Shown here: in pieces, positions 39,725 to 48,246 of the stretch
Layout: each line of letters opens with the position of its first letter
How positions within the stretch are numbered: the first letter of the stretch is position 1
Assembly: GCF_026012395.1 (NCBI RefSeq)
Contig: NZ_BRZA01000002.1
Location: 434,001-498,000 of the forward strand
From: Lysinibacillus piscis
GTDB lineage: Bacteria > Bacillota > Bacilli > Bacillales_A > Planococcaceae
DNA: 64,000 nt
Reading direction: 5' to 3'
Notes under the pieces: generated by a model
The model's input: only the letters and a program-made list of their open reading frames with translations
Told to the model about the DNA's origin: nothing
Database searches by the model: none
Position numbers and translations under genes: made by a program

Positions 39725-39910
39725 TACTGTTTTTTCTATTAGCAATAGATATTTGTCTTTCGGCTGAGGGAAATGTCGAATTTGTTACAAACAAAGGAAA
39801 ACTTCACGAATAGGGCTTTTCGTTTTTTAGGTAATGCAGTACAATATTAAGTGTTGACTGATTCTATATTATATAGATAAAAGTAGACTGAAAATGAGGA
39901 GGGGAAACTT

Positions 39911-40258
39911 ATGAAAAACAATCCAGTCGTTCCTTACATCTTAATTCTGGCATTCGGTATTGGTCTTATTTTCTTCATGTCTGTACAAGGCGCGGACAAC
40001 AAAAAAGAAATTGCTGCTGAGCATGAGGGTGGCGAAACAACAGAAGTAGATGATAAATCTGCATTAGTACAAGCGTGTATTGGCTGTCACGGTGGTGATT
40101 TATCTGGTGCTGTTGGTCCAGACCTACGTGGTTTAGATGCTGCACATATCCAAGATGTATTAAAAAATGGTATTGAAGGCACACCAATGCAACCAAACAT
40201 GAAAAATGAAGCGGAAGCAAAAGCAATTGCTGAGTATATTTCCACTTTAGAAAAATAG
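39911..40258 (+). CDS. cccA: Membrane-bound cytochrome c550
   Basis: The 115-residue protein has an N-terminal anchor helix (about 8-25), an acidic linker, and one class I cytochrome c domain with the heme motif CIGCH (about 56-60) and the axial methionine in GTPMQP. Such CccA proteins carry electrons to terminal oxidases on the outside of the membrane. GAGGAGGGG precedes ATG 39911. It corresponds to B. subtilis cccA in the same place between sigA and trmK, and is closed by a terminator. Confidence 0.93.
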   Translation: MKNNPVVPYILILAFGIGLIFFMSVQGADNKKEIAAEHEGGETTEVDDKSALVQACIGCHGGDLSGAVGPDLRGLDAAHIQDVLKNGIEGTPMQPNMKNEAEAKAIAEYISTLEK

Positions 40259-40265
40259 TATGACA

Positions 40266-40315
40266 GTAGCTGTATGAAAAGCCATTACGTGCGATTTGTA
40301 CAGCTACCTTTTTTT
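40266..40315 (+). terminator. Terminator after cccA
   Basis: GTAGCTGTA at 40266-40274 pairs with TACAGCTAC at 40299-40307 across a long loop, followed by a seven-T run. Confidence 0.75.
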
Positions 40316-40505
40316 ATGAGGTTGTTTAACTTGATTCAGTGGGTGTCATAGATTTTAAAGAGGAACTTTTCTAAGCGTAATAGTTAAAATATAGGGATTA
40401 ATTATTGCATCTAGGCTGAATTAATTACATAAGATAACGCCATTTGTATTTTTCAGTATTATCATACATACTAATAATGGACTATATGGAAAGTGAGCGA
40501 AAAAC

Positions 40506-41198
40506 ATGAACGCACAAAAATTATCACAACGTTTGCAAACTGTAGCAACTTTTGTACCAACGGGGGCCATCGTAGCGGATATTGGCAGTGACCATGCCTA
40601 TTTACCATGTTATTTAGTACAAGCAGATATTGCGACTGCTGCGATTGCAGGGGAAGTGGTGAAAGGGCCATTTGAATCAGCAGTGAGACAGGTACAAAAG
40701 GAAGGCTTGAGCGAAAAAATTACGGTTCGTTTAGCGGATGGTTTAGCTGCTATCAAATTGGAGGACCATGTTGACACAATCACGATTGCTGGCATGGGAG
40801 GACCGTTAATTGCGTCTATTCTAGAAAAGCATCCAGAGAAACTGCAAACGGTGACACGCCTTATTTTACAGCCAAATATTCATGCAAAGGCTATTCGTGA
40901 ATGGGCATTGAGTCATCAATGGGCAATACTTGACGAAGAAATTATCGAAGAAGACGATAAAATTTATGAAATTCTTGTCTTACAAAAAGGTACTATGCAA
41001 CTTGATGAGATAGAGCTATTATGTGGACCTAAATTAATACAAAGAAAAGCGCCTGCATTTGTGAAGAAATGGCAGCGTGAACAGGAAAATTGGCAGCGCA
41101 TTTTACAATCAATTGAAGGAGCAGAGCAAACGACTGATATTGAGACAAAGCGTCAAGAATTAGCCAGGCAGCTACATTTAGTGGAAGGGGTTTTATAG
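40506..41198 (+). CDS. trmK: tRNA (adenine(22)-N(1))-methyltransferase TrmK
   Basis: TrmK methylates A22 in the D-loop of bacterial tRNAs. The 230-residue protein has a Rossmann methyltransferase domain with the cofactor motif DIGSDHAYLP at 25-34, TIAGMGGPLIASIL and LILQPN, then a C-terminal coiled coil (about 165-228). AGTGAG lies before ATG 40506. It precedes yqfO, whose ATG begins two bases after its stop, matching the B. subtilis yqfN-yqfO pair. Confidence 0.94.
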   Translation: MNAQKLSQRLQTVATFVPTGAIVADIGSDHAYLPCYLVQADIATAAIAGEVVKGPFESAVRQVQKEGLSEKITVRLADGLAAIKLEDHVDTITIAGMGGPLIASILEKHPEKLQTVTRLILQPNIHAKAIREWALSHQWAILDEEIIEEDDKIYEILVLQKGTMQLDEIELLCGPKLIQRKAPAFVKKWQREQENWQRILQSIEGAEQTTDIETKRQELARQLHLVEGVL

Positions 41199-41199
41199 T

Positions 41200-42321
41200 A
41201 TGAAAGCCGTCAATGGGCAAGAGATTATTCAATTATTTGAAGCATGGTCTCCGAAAAAACTAGCTTGTATGGACAATGATCCCATTGGTTTAGCAATTGG
41301 GTCATTAAATAAGTCAGTGAGCAAGGTATTAGTGACATTGGATGTCAATGAAGCAGTGGTAGACGAGGCGATTGCACAGGGCTGCGAGCTTATTATTGCA
41401 CATCATCCACCGATTTTTAGACGATTGGCTCATATTCGTACGGATCAACCTGCTGGTCGCTTGTATGAAAAGCTTTTGAAAAATGATATTGCGGTTTATG
41501 CCGCACATACGAATTTAGATGTGGCAGAGGGTGGCGTGAATGATTTGTTAGCAGATGCACTGCAGCTTGAAAAACGCACCATTCTAGAGGAAACATATGC
41601 AGAAAAGTTACTCAAACTTGTCGTATTTGTACCAACTGTACACGCTGATACAGTGCGTGAGGCATTGGCGAAGGCTGGTGCAGGACGTATTGGTGCTTAT
41701 GAAGCATGTAGTTATACAACAATGGGTGAGGGTCGCTTCCGTGCTTTAGAAGGAGCGACACCTTATGTAGGGCAAATTGGGACATTGCATATAGAGGAAG
41801 AAGTCAAAATAGAGGTTGTTTTGCCTGAATCCAGTAAAAACCGTGTATTGAAAGCCATGCTTAATGCGCATCCGTACGAAGAGCCTGCCTATGACATCAT
41901 TTGCTTAGAACAACAAACAAATGTGATGGGGCTTGGACGAGTAGGCTATTTACCACAAGAAATGACTTTGCAAAATTTTGCAAACTTCGTCAAACAGCAA
42001 CTAGATGTACCTGCCGTGAGAGTCGTAGGGGATTTACAGTCGAAAATTAAAAAAGTAGCGCTCGTCGGTGGGGATGGCAATAAATATATTTATGCCGCTA
42101 AACGTGCGGGAGCAGATGTGTTTTTAACAGGCGATATGTATTTCCATACGGCACAGGATGCACAAGCAATTGGTTTGCAAATCATTGATCCTGGTCATCA
42201 TGTTGAGAAGGTAATGATAGCGGGCGTAGCAAACAAAATGGCAAATTTATGTGAGCAACAAAAATTTGCTGTAACATTCATTCAATCGGCTATTCATACA
42301 GAGCCATTTATATTTGTGTAA
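41200..42321 (+). CDS. Nif3-like dinuclear metal centre protein YqfO
   Basis: The 373-residue protein is a long Nif3-family member: two Nif3 halves with metal-binding histidines (IIAHHPPIF near 66-74, and GDMYFHTAQDA and GHHVEK near the end) flank a PII/CutA-like insertion of about 100 residues. Members form toroidal hexamers with a dinuclear metal centre. The role is uncertain; a GTP cyclohydrolase I type 2 activity has been proposed for relatives. GAAGGGG lies upstream of ATG 41200. It is probably co-transcribed with trmK. Confidence 0.92.
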   Translation: MKAVNGQEIIQLFEAWSPKKLACMDNDPIGLAIGSLNKSVSKVLVTLDVNEAVVDEAIAQGCELIIAHHPPIFRRLAHIRTDQPAGRLYEKLLKNDIAVYAAHTNLDVAEGGVNDLLADALQLEKRTILEETYAEKLLKLVVFVPTVHADTVREALAKAGAGRIGAYEACSYTTMGEGRFRALEGATPYVGQIGTLHIEEEVKIEVVLPESSKNRVLKAMLNAHPYEEPAYDIICLEQQTNVMGLGRVGYLPQEMTLQNFANFVKQQLDVPAVRVVGDLQSKIKKVALVGGDGNKYIYAAKRAGADVFLTGDMYFHTAQDAQAIGLQIIDPGHHVEKVMIAGVANKMANLCEQQKFAVTFIQSAIHTEPFIFV

Positions 42322-42335
42322 GTGAGGGAGAACAC

Positions 42336-42551
42336 GTGACGAATAATAGATCTGCTGGTGGTAAACTGTGGTTGTTAATCGGCTTATTCATTGCTATTTT
42401 TGGTATAGGTATGACGATTACAACGAATATTGTGAATGACCGAAAAATAGATGCCATGACAGCGCAATGTGAGGAAGAGGGCGGCATTGCACAGGTTTCC
42501 AAGGAAAAAAGTCTGCTATCAACAAAATATGCTTTTGAATGTAAGAAATAG
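42336..42551 (+). CDS. Small single-helix membrane protein
   Basis: The 71-residue product has one strong hydrophobic helix (about 10-29, KLWLLIGLFIAIFGIGMTI) and a short hydrophilic tail with two cysteines (CEEEGG and FECKK). It begins at GTG 42336, seven bases after GAGGGAG. I do not recognise the family. It lies 14 bases after yqfO and 15 before the DUF2164 gene, so it is probably part of the same transcript. Confidence 0.65.
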   Translation: MTNNRSAGGKLWLLIGLFIAIFGIGMTITTNIVNDRKIDAMTAQCEEEGGIAQVSKEKSLLSTKYAFECKK

Positions 42552-42566
42552 TAGAGGAGGATAACC

Positions 42567-42815
42567 ATGTTTCTTCGTTTTACACAGGAGCAGCAACAAC
42601 GGATTATTGAGGATATTCAACGGTTTTTCTACAATCAACGTGATGAAGATATTAGTGAATTTGAGGCAGAGCGAGTGTTTGATTTTGTGAAGGAATCCAT
42701 CGCACCTTATATTTATAATGTAGCTATTGCAGATGCTAAATATGCAGTAGACCGACAATATGCGACGATTGAAGAGGAGCTAGAGGCACTCGAAAGACCG
42801 ATTGTGCGTAAATAA
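42567..42815 (+). CDS. DUF2164-family protein
   Basis: The 82-residue protein matches the DUF2164 pattern: an N-terminal FTQEQQQRIIEDIQRFF helix, then EFEAERVFDFVKESIAPYIY and the closing NVAIADAK. The family is widespread and small, and its function is unknown. AGGAGGA precedes ATG 42567. It is the last gene of the trmK-yqfO group and ends at a terminator that faces the oppositely transcribed ispH. Confidence 0.82.
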   Translation: MFLRFTQEQQQRIIEDIQRFFYNQRDEDISEFEAERVFDFVKESIAPYIYNVAIADAKYAVDRQYATIEEELEALERPIVRK

Positions 42816-42818
42816 AAA

Positions 42819-42854
42819 ATGCGTGAGAGCCACACGAGCTTCTCACGCTTTTCC
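42819..42854. terminator. Terminator between the DUF2164 gene and ispH
   Basis: GCGTGAGA at 42821-42828 pairs with TCTCACGC at 42841-42848, T-rich downstream and A-rich upstream, so it may serve both convergent units. Confidence 0.8.
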
Positions 42855-42857
42855 TTT

Positions 42858-43832
42858 TTATTTGTCAAATGGCATAATTTTTGTCACAGGTGTAGGTGTT
42901 TTAATTTTAGGTAAAATTTTATCCAGTGTTACTGTTCGTTGAATGATATGTGTCGATTCGTCATGTTCATCAAATTTTTCAAGGAAGGCAATGACTTCTT
43001 TTACAATCGGTGTTGGTGTGGAAGCACCTGCTGTAACCGCTACGGTTTGAATGCCGCGTAACCATTCGATTTTTAGCTCAGATACATCAGCAATACGATA
43101 AGATGGTGTCCCAGCAATCTCTACAGAAACCTGTGTTAAGCGATTGGAATTATTCGATTTTGGATCACCAACAACAATAAGTAGCTCAGCAGCCCCTGCT
43201 TGCTCTGCCACCGCTTCTTGACGTACTTGTGTAGCCAAGCATATTTCTTTGTGGACTTCAATGTGTGGGAATTTTTCTTGTAGATGCTCCATTAAGTGAG
43301 CGACATCCCATTGGCTCATCGTTGTTTGATTGGTTACAAGTAATTTATGATTTGTGAGCTGTAAAGTATCAATATCTGTAGAAGATTGCACTAAATGTAC
43401 ATGGTCAGGTGCAACGCCAATCGCCCCTTCTGGCTCTGGATGCCCTTTTTTCCCAATATAAATAATATCGTAGCCTGCTGCTGACTTTTCACGGATTAAA
43501 TCATGCGTAACAGTAACATCAGGACAAGTTGCATCGATGGATACAAGTCCTTTACGTCTTGCAATTTCCCGAATTTCAGGTGAAACACCATGTGCTGTGA
43601 AAATCACAGTTCCTGTGTCAACCTGCTCGATAATTTCTAAACGGTTTTCGCCATCTAATGTAATAATACCATCTTCTTCAAAAGCATCTGTGACGTGTTT
43701 ATTATGCACAATCATACCTAAAATATAGATAGGTCTTGGTAGTGTTTTATCGAGTGCGGCGTTTCGTGCAATAACCATTGCATCGACAACACCATAGCAA
43801 TAACCACGAGGGTTAATTTTTAATACTTGCAT
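42858..43832 (-). CDS. ispH: 4-hydroxy-3-methylbut-2-enyl diphosphate reductase
   Basis: IspH catalyses the last step of the MEP isoprenoid pathway, giving IPP and DMAPP, using a [4Fe-4S] cluster. The 324-residue protein shows the three cluster cysteines in RGYCYGV (Cys12), DATCPDV and EICLATQ, and the substrate motifs [15 protein letters not shown] and SNNSNRL. AAAGGAG lies before ATG 43832; an in-frame ATG at 43850 overlaps that site. It lies 74 bases downstream of yqfQ on the minus strand. Confidence 0.96.
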   Translation of the reverse strand: MQVLKINPRGYCYGVVDAMVIARNAALDKTLPRPIYILGMIVHNKHVTDAFEEDGIITLDGENRLEIIEQVDTGTVIFTAHGVSPEIREIARRKGLVSIDATCPDVTVTHDLIREKSAAGYDIIYIGKKGHPEPEGAIGVAPDHVHLVQSSTDIDTLQLTNHKLLVTNQTTMSQWDVAHLMEHLQEKFPHIEVHKEICLATQVRQEAVAEQAGAAELLIVVGDPKSNNSNRLTQVSVEIAGTPSYRIADVSELKIEWLRGIQTVAVTAGASTPTPIVKEVIAFLEKFDEHDESTHIIQRTVTLDKILPKIKTPTPVTKIMPFDK

Positions 43833-43906
43833 GGTTGTGACTCCTTTCAAGCTTACCTATCTATTATTATAACGGACAAATGCGATGAATACAAAGAAAC
43901 GTGTAT

Positions 43907-44371
43907 CTACATTGGTGGTTGGAAAATGCGTGGTGTGGATGGTAGTGGAGCGGCTGGTGTTGTTAATGGTACTGTTCGAGCGCTACGTGTAAGTGAGGTA
44001 GCGGCTGCTGTAGCTGTGGCTGCATCTGCTGCAGGTAAGCCTTGAAATCCCTTATATAATTTGAGTAAGGAAGGAATATTTTTAACCATTGGCATTGCTT
44101 GCTGAATATAAGGTGTGTATGTTTTAGCGGTATTAAATAAGCTATTGGCTTGTTGCAGGAATGAGCCGATTTTAGAAGTCTCTTGTACAGGAGGCATTGC
44201 CATTTGCCCTCCGAATGAACCGATTCCTTGTGTCATGGGAAAATTGGTTGGGATACGTGGCTGTATAGGAAAGCCTCCAGGCGGAAGATAGGACCTTGGG
44301 GGCATAGTAGGCATGGGCATTCTCATATTGCCAGGATACATAGGGAATGGATAAGGTTGTCGAAATACCAT
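43907..44371 (-). CDS. yqfQ: YqfQ/VrrA-like spore protein
   Basis: The 154-residue protein starts with a proline-, methionine- and glycine-rich segment (FRQPYPFPMYPGNMRMPMP), then a conserved helical part (IGSFLQQANSLFNTAKTYTPYIQQAMPMVKN, about 85-130) and an alanine/threonine/proline-rich tail. The core and position next to ispH identify the YqfQ (VrrA) family, a spore-associated protein in Bacilli. The low-complexity ends vary in length between species. AAAGGAG selects ATG 44371 over an in-frame extension to 44434. A good sigma-K-type promoter lies 50-80 bases upstream. Confidence 0.85.
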   Translation of the reverse strand: MVFRQPYPFPMYPGNMRMPMPTMPPRSYLPPGGFPIQPRIPTNFPMTQGIGSFGGQMAMPPVQETSKIGSFLQQANSLFNTAKTYTPYIQQAMPMVKNIPSLLKLYKGFQGLPAADAATATAAATSLTRSARTVPLTTPAAPLPSTPRIFQPPM

Positions 44372-44682
44372 AATAATCTCCTTTCGGTAGGGTGGATTAC
44401 GATTGACATACTCGTTTATAGCTATCATATGCAAATACGCTGAGAAATGTGCAAAAGGATATAAATGTTTAGAAGTTGTAGGGGGGAATATGATATGCTA
44501 GTGATAGAGTTGATTGATATAATATTTGTTTTTTATGCTTGATTGTATATTTTGTGGCAAATGGTGGCTCATAACGGTAGTCTGAGATCTTTTAACAAAA
44601 TGTAGTACAAACATCTTTGAATAGCTAGTGGAGAAGCTTGATATCATAGATACAGAGTGAAAAATAAGAGGTGGAAATGGGA
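44372..44682. other. Divergent region between yqfQ and the EAL/HDOD gene
   Basis: About 310 bases without a gene. Besides the sigma-K-type promoter of yqfQ it holds TGATATAAT at 44515-44523, a consensus extended -10 (TGNTATAAT) for the plus-strand EAL/HDOD gene with no clear -35. This would give a leader of about 150 bases with no structure I can identify. Confidence 0.45.
44423..44451 (-). promoter_or_regulatory. Candidate sigma-K promoter of yqfQ
   Basis: On the minus strand CACA (44451-44448), 16 bases, then CATATGATA (44431-44423) match the late mother-cell sigma-K consensus MACM, N16-17, CATANNNTA exactly. The start would lie near 44416, before yqfQ at 44371. Confidence 0.65.
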
Positions 44683-45918
44683 ATGGATGTAGAAGTGTTT
44701 GTTGGGAGACAGCCAATTTTCAATTTAGATGAGCAAATTGAAGCTTATGAACTATTATATCGTAATAAAGATGCGAATGTGTTCCCGATGGTAGATTCAG
44801 ATATGGCGACTATTGAGGTGCTTGTCAACTCATTTGTGACGATGGGTATAGAAGAAGTGACAAAAAATAAGCCAGGATTTGTTAATTTCACTGAAAAGTT
44901 AATTACAAGTTCTATTGAAAGTTATTTGAATCCTTTACATGTAGTCATTGAAATTTTAGAAAATGTACAATTGACACCCCAATTAGTAGAGCGAATGAAA
45001 GATTTGAAAGCAAGAGGTTTTAAAATTGCACTGGATGATTTTATTTTAGAAGAGCCTGTGCAGGTATATGATGAACTGTTCCCTTATATCGACTATATTA
45101 AAGTGGATTTTTTAAATTCCTCACCAGAAGAACGACTAGCCATTGAACGCAAAGTGAAGGAACAATTCCCACACATCCGATTGTTAGCAGAAAAAGTGGA
45201 AACGCATGCAGAATATGAAGTAGCGAAAAAAGCAGGGTATGAGTTGTTTCAAGGTTATTTTTTTGAGAAACCACAAATTATAAAAGCCATGGATATACCT
45301 GCAAATACAATACAATATTTAACGATTTTATCGTTGTTGACAGAAGAGGAACCGAATGTTCAGTTACTTGCTGAAAATATTGAACGTGATTTGTCCCTTA
45401 CATATAAGTTATTAAAAATGATTAATAATGCTACAGGGCAATTTAAATCTAGAATTCAATCCATTAAACAGGCGATTATTATATTAGGAATACCTAATTT
45501 GCAAAAATGGATTTATTTATTGGCGATGCGAGAGAGTGGTCAAAATGCAGATTCTGATTTGGTAAAAGAAGTGATGTATACGTCTTTATTCCGAGCAAAA
45601 ATTTGTGAAAAGTTAGCGAAATTGTCGTATAAAATAAACACATCCGAATATTTTTTAGTGGGAATGTTTTCTTTAATAGATACATTACTACAAAGACCGT
45701 TAGAAGAAATATTAGGAAAAATGCCACTCTCAGAAAGAGTTGTCACAACATTGCTTGGGACAGAAACAGATATAACGCCTTATTTAGAATTTAGTATTGC
45801 CTTAAGCAAGATGGAATGGGATCGACTAGAGCAATTAGCCTCACAGGTAAATGTAGAAATTCATCATTTAGATGATTTATATTATGAAGCTATCATATGG
45901 GCTGAAAAATCTTTATAG
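44683..45918 (+). CDS. EAL and HDOD domain signalling protein (YuxH-like)
   Basis: The 411-residue protein pairs an EAL-type domain (about 1-200) with a HDOD domain (about 205-390). In the EAL part I see YELLYR, VNFTE, VIEILE, LDDF, IKVDF, AEKVET and LFQGYFFEKP, so many metal and catalytic positions are present, but the loop-6 motif DDFGTG is changed to DDFILE. Such EAL-HDOD proteins are often inactive c-di-GMP sensors. The start is uncertain: AGAGGTGG suits ATG 44683, while ATG 44677 and GTG 44671 are in frame. It is a lone gene ending at a terminator. Confidence 0.88.
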   Translation: MDVEVFVGRQPIFNLDEQIEAYELLYRNKDANVFPMVDSDMATIEVLVNSFVTMGIEEVTKNKPGFVNFTEKLITSSIESYLNPLHVVIEILENVQLTPQLVERMKDLKARGFKIALDDFILEEPVQVYDELFPYIDYIKVDFLNSSPEERLAIERKVKEQFPHIRLLAEKVETHAEYEVAKKAGYELFQGYFFEKPQIIKAMDIPANTIQYLTILSLLTEEEPNVQLLAENIERDLSLTYKLLKMINNATGQFKSRIQSIKQAIIILGIPNLQKWIYLLAMRESGQNADSDLVKEVMYTSLFRAKICEKLAKLSYKINTSEYFLVGMFSLIDTLLQRPLEEILGKMPLSERVVTTLLGTETDITPYLEFSIALSKMEWDRLEQLASQVNVEIHHLDDLYYEAIIWAEKSL

Positions 45919-45958
45919 AGTGAATTTTTAGAGGGATTAATAGAAGATGAAAAATGTG

Positions 45959-45992
45959 AACTGCACTTCAATTGTTGGAGGTGCAGTTTTTT
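45959..45992 (+). terminator. Terminator after the EAL/HDOD gene
   Basis: AACTGCACTTC at 45959-45969 pairs with GAGGTGCAGTT at 45977-45987 (one G-T pair), then Ts. Confidence 0.87.
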
Positions 45993-46196
45993 ATGACTAA
46001 ATTTGTGATAGAAAAAATCAGAGACAGTTGCTATGAAGGAAAGTTATAAGGCGAAAATATGCTACTCGTATAAATGAGCGTTCAACCCTATTGTTAATGA
46101 TTGTTAGTGAAAGCATGGCAATTCGCAAAGCATGAAATTAAAATGATTGATTACCATCTGCTTTTTGTATAAAAAGTGTAACAGTGAGTAATGTAA

Positions 46197-46231
46197 GACA
46201 CTTTCCTGAACAAGAAAGTGCCATTTTTTTA
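46197..46231 (+). terminator. Terminator-like hairpin in a gene-free gap
   Basis: CACTTTC at 46199-46205 pairs with GAAAGTG at 46214-46220 and is followed by CCATTTTTTT. No gene precedes it: 45993-46196 holds only frames of under 20 codons, so it may end a lost gene or an unrecognised small RNA. The whole stretch 45919-46328 otherwise holds nothing I can identify. Confidence 0.5.
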
Positions 46232-46328
46232 GAACATAAAATATTTGTATAATACACATCCACTTGTTTATAATGAAAATAAAGGAACGTACGTTTTGAT
46301 TGACGATTACTTTAAATGAGGTGAGAAA

Positions 46329-46739
46329 ATGGATAATGGACGAGTGGTTGGACAGACGAAAAGTGTTGGATTTCAAATTGGGGTTAGAAGAACTTTCCCT
46401 ATCTCACAAGAAAAGGCGTGGCAACTGATTACTTCTGAAGAAGGGTTACATTTATGGTTAGGAGAAGGCGCTAATGTAATACTTCAAGCAGGTCAACATT
46501 ATATGACGAAAACAGGGGAAGGCGAAATACGGATCGTTAAACCGTTGCAACAGCTTCGACTAACGTGGCAAACAGAAGGATGGGAAAAACCGTCAACAAT
46601 TCAAATTCGCATTATATCACAAGCAAGCGATAAAACGACGATTAGTTTCCATCAAGAAAAGCTTCCCAACCAAGAGGCTAGAGAAGTAATGAAAAGGCAT
46701 TGGGAGACCGTTTTAGAAGGAATACAGGAAAGATTATAA
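46329..46739 (+). CDS. SRPBCC (AHSA1/START-like) domain protein
   Basis: The 136-residue protein has the helix-grip pattern of the AHSA1/polyketide-cyclase-like SRPBCC superfamily: an initial strand (FQIGVRRTFPISQEKAWQLI), the EGLHLWLGEG turn, a series of strands (GEGEIRIVKPLQQLRLTW), and a long C-terminal helix (AREVMKRHWETVLEGIQE). These domains hold hydrophobic ligands or bind partners such as Hsp90; no specific role can be assigned. GAGGTGAG precedes ATG 46329. It is a single gene followed by a hairpin. Confidence 0.8.
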   Translation: MDNGRVVGQTKSVGFQIGVRRTFPISQEKAWQLITSEEGLHLWLGEGANVILQAGQHYMTKTGEGEIRIVKPLQQLRLTWQTEGWEKPSTIQIRIISQASDKTTISFHQEKLPNQEAREVMKRHWETVLEGIQERL

Positions 46740-46772
46740 ACCACCTATCAAAATAATCGATAGGTGGTCATT
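46738..46772 (+). terminator. Hairpin after the SRPBCC gene
   Basis: ACCACCTATC at 46740-46749 pairs perfectly with GATAGGTGGT at 46759-46768, but CATTGTG follows, not a T run. It starts at the stop codon; a terminator is likely but intrinsic termination would be weak. Confidence 0.55.
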
Positions 46773-46932
46773 GTGTGAAAAGGACATTGGATTTAACGAG
46801 AGATAGAAAATTGCCCCATTTTATATGAAAAAGTAATCTAGGATGCATGGTAATTTTAATGGATTTGTCGATAAATACACGTTGCGGTGTGAATCGTGGT
46901 ACAATAACAAAGATGATTAGGAGGAACGGAAA

Positions 46933-48234
46933 ATGTCAAAATACACCGATTATAATTTTCAGCCATTTTTGCAGGAAGCTATTGCAAAACTTGGCTTTAC
47001 AGAACCAACACCCATTCAAAAGGAAATCATTCCATTAGTATTAAAAGGGAAAAGTGCTATTGGACAAGCACATACAGGAACAGGTAAAACACATAGTTTT
47101 TTAATTCCGATTGTGCAGCGTATTGATGCAAGCAAACAAGAAGTACAAGCTGTTATTACCTCACCGACACGTGAGCTAGCACAGCAAATTTTTGATGCAT
47201 TACAGCAATTAATTGAAGGAACTGAGATACAAGCGAAGCTCTTTATGGGTGGAACGGATAAACAGCGCTCCATTGATAAATTGAAAACACAACCACAAAT
47301 TGTTGTGGGGACACCAGGGCGTATTCGTGATCTTGTATCAGCACAGGCATTGCTGGTGCATACAGCGTCTATTTTAGTAGTGGATGAGGCAGATTTAGCA
47401 TTTGATATGGGCTTTATTCAAGAAATTGATGGCTTTGCCTCCCATATGCCTGAGAAATTGGAAATGTTCGTATTCTCTGCAACGATTCCAGAAAAACTAC
47501 AGCCATTTTTGAAAAAATATATGGAAGCACCTGTGCATATTCAAATGAATGATAAACGTCCTGTAGCAGAGGGCATTGATTTTGTACTTGTTCCTGTGCG
47601 CTCTAAGTCACGTAATAAGCGTTTATTGGATGTATTGGAAGGGATTAATCCATATTTAGCCGTTATTTTTACAAATACGCGTAAAACAGCTGAGCAAGTA
47701 GCGGGTTATTTGCAGGAGCATGGAGTTCGTTGCGGTCAAATACATGGCGACTTAAGTCCACGTGATCGTAAAAAAATGATGAAACAAATTCGTGATTTAG
47801 AGTATCAATACATTGTGGCAACAGATTTAGCGGCACGAGGTATTGATATTCAAGGTGTTTCCCATGTCATTAACTATGAGATTCCTGAGGATTTAGAGTT
47901 CTTTATTCATCGTGTTGGTCGAACAGCACGTGCAGGAAATAAAGGAACAGCCATTACATTGTTTGAGCCTTCTGATGAGGATGCTGTAGTAAACGTTGAA
48001 AAAATGGGTATTCCATTTGTTCAAAAAGATGTAAAGGATGGCGAATGGTCAGAATTAAAGGATCGTCATGCACGTAAAAATCGTGTAAAACAGGAAAATG
48101 AAATTGATGCAAAAGCAAAGGCATTAGTACGTAAACCTAAAAAGGTCAAGCCAGGCTATAAACGTAATATGAAATGGGAAATGGAAAAAATTAAAAAACG
48201 TGAACGTCGTTTAAAAGCGCGTGGTAAAAAATAA
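46933..48234 (+). CDS. cshB: DEAD-box ATP-dependent RNA helicase CshB
   Basis: The 433-residue RNA helicase unwinds structured RNA, particularly in the cold and in ribosome assembly. It has the Q motif (FTEPTPIQKEIIP), motif I AHTGTGKTHS, Ia PTRELAQQ, II VVDEADLAFD, III FSATIP, and VI HRVGRTARAG, followed by a short basic tail (GYKRNMKWEMEKIKKRERR). The length and location before nfo match B. subtilis cshB (yqfR). AGGAGGAA precedes ATG 46933; TGGTACAAT at 46897-46905 is a good extended -10 promoter. It lies 12 bases before nfo. Confidence 0.94.
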   Translation: MSKYTDYNFQPFLQEAIAKLGFTEPTPIQKEIIPLVLKGKSAIGQAHTGTGKTHSFLIPIVQRIDASKQEVQAVITSPTRELAQQIFDALQQLIEGTEIQAKLFMGGTDKQRSIDKLKTQPQIVVGTPGRIRDLVSAQALLVHTASILVVDEADLAFDMGFIQEIDGFASHMPEKLEMFVFSATIPEKLQPFLKKYMEAPVHIQMNDKRPVAEGIDFVLVPVRSKSRNKRLLDVLEGINPYLAVIFTNTRKTAEQVAGYLQEHGVRCGQIHGDLSPRDRKKMMKQIRDLEYQYIVATDLAARGIDIQGVSHVINYEIPEDLEFFIHRVGRTARAGNKGTAITLFEPSDEDAVVNVEKMGIPFVQKDVKDGEWSELKDRHARKNRVKQENEIDAKAKALVRKPKKVKPGYKRNMKWEMEKIKKRERRLKARGKK

Positions 48235-48246
48235 GGAGGCATTAGC

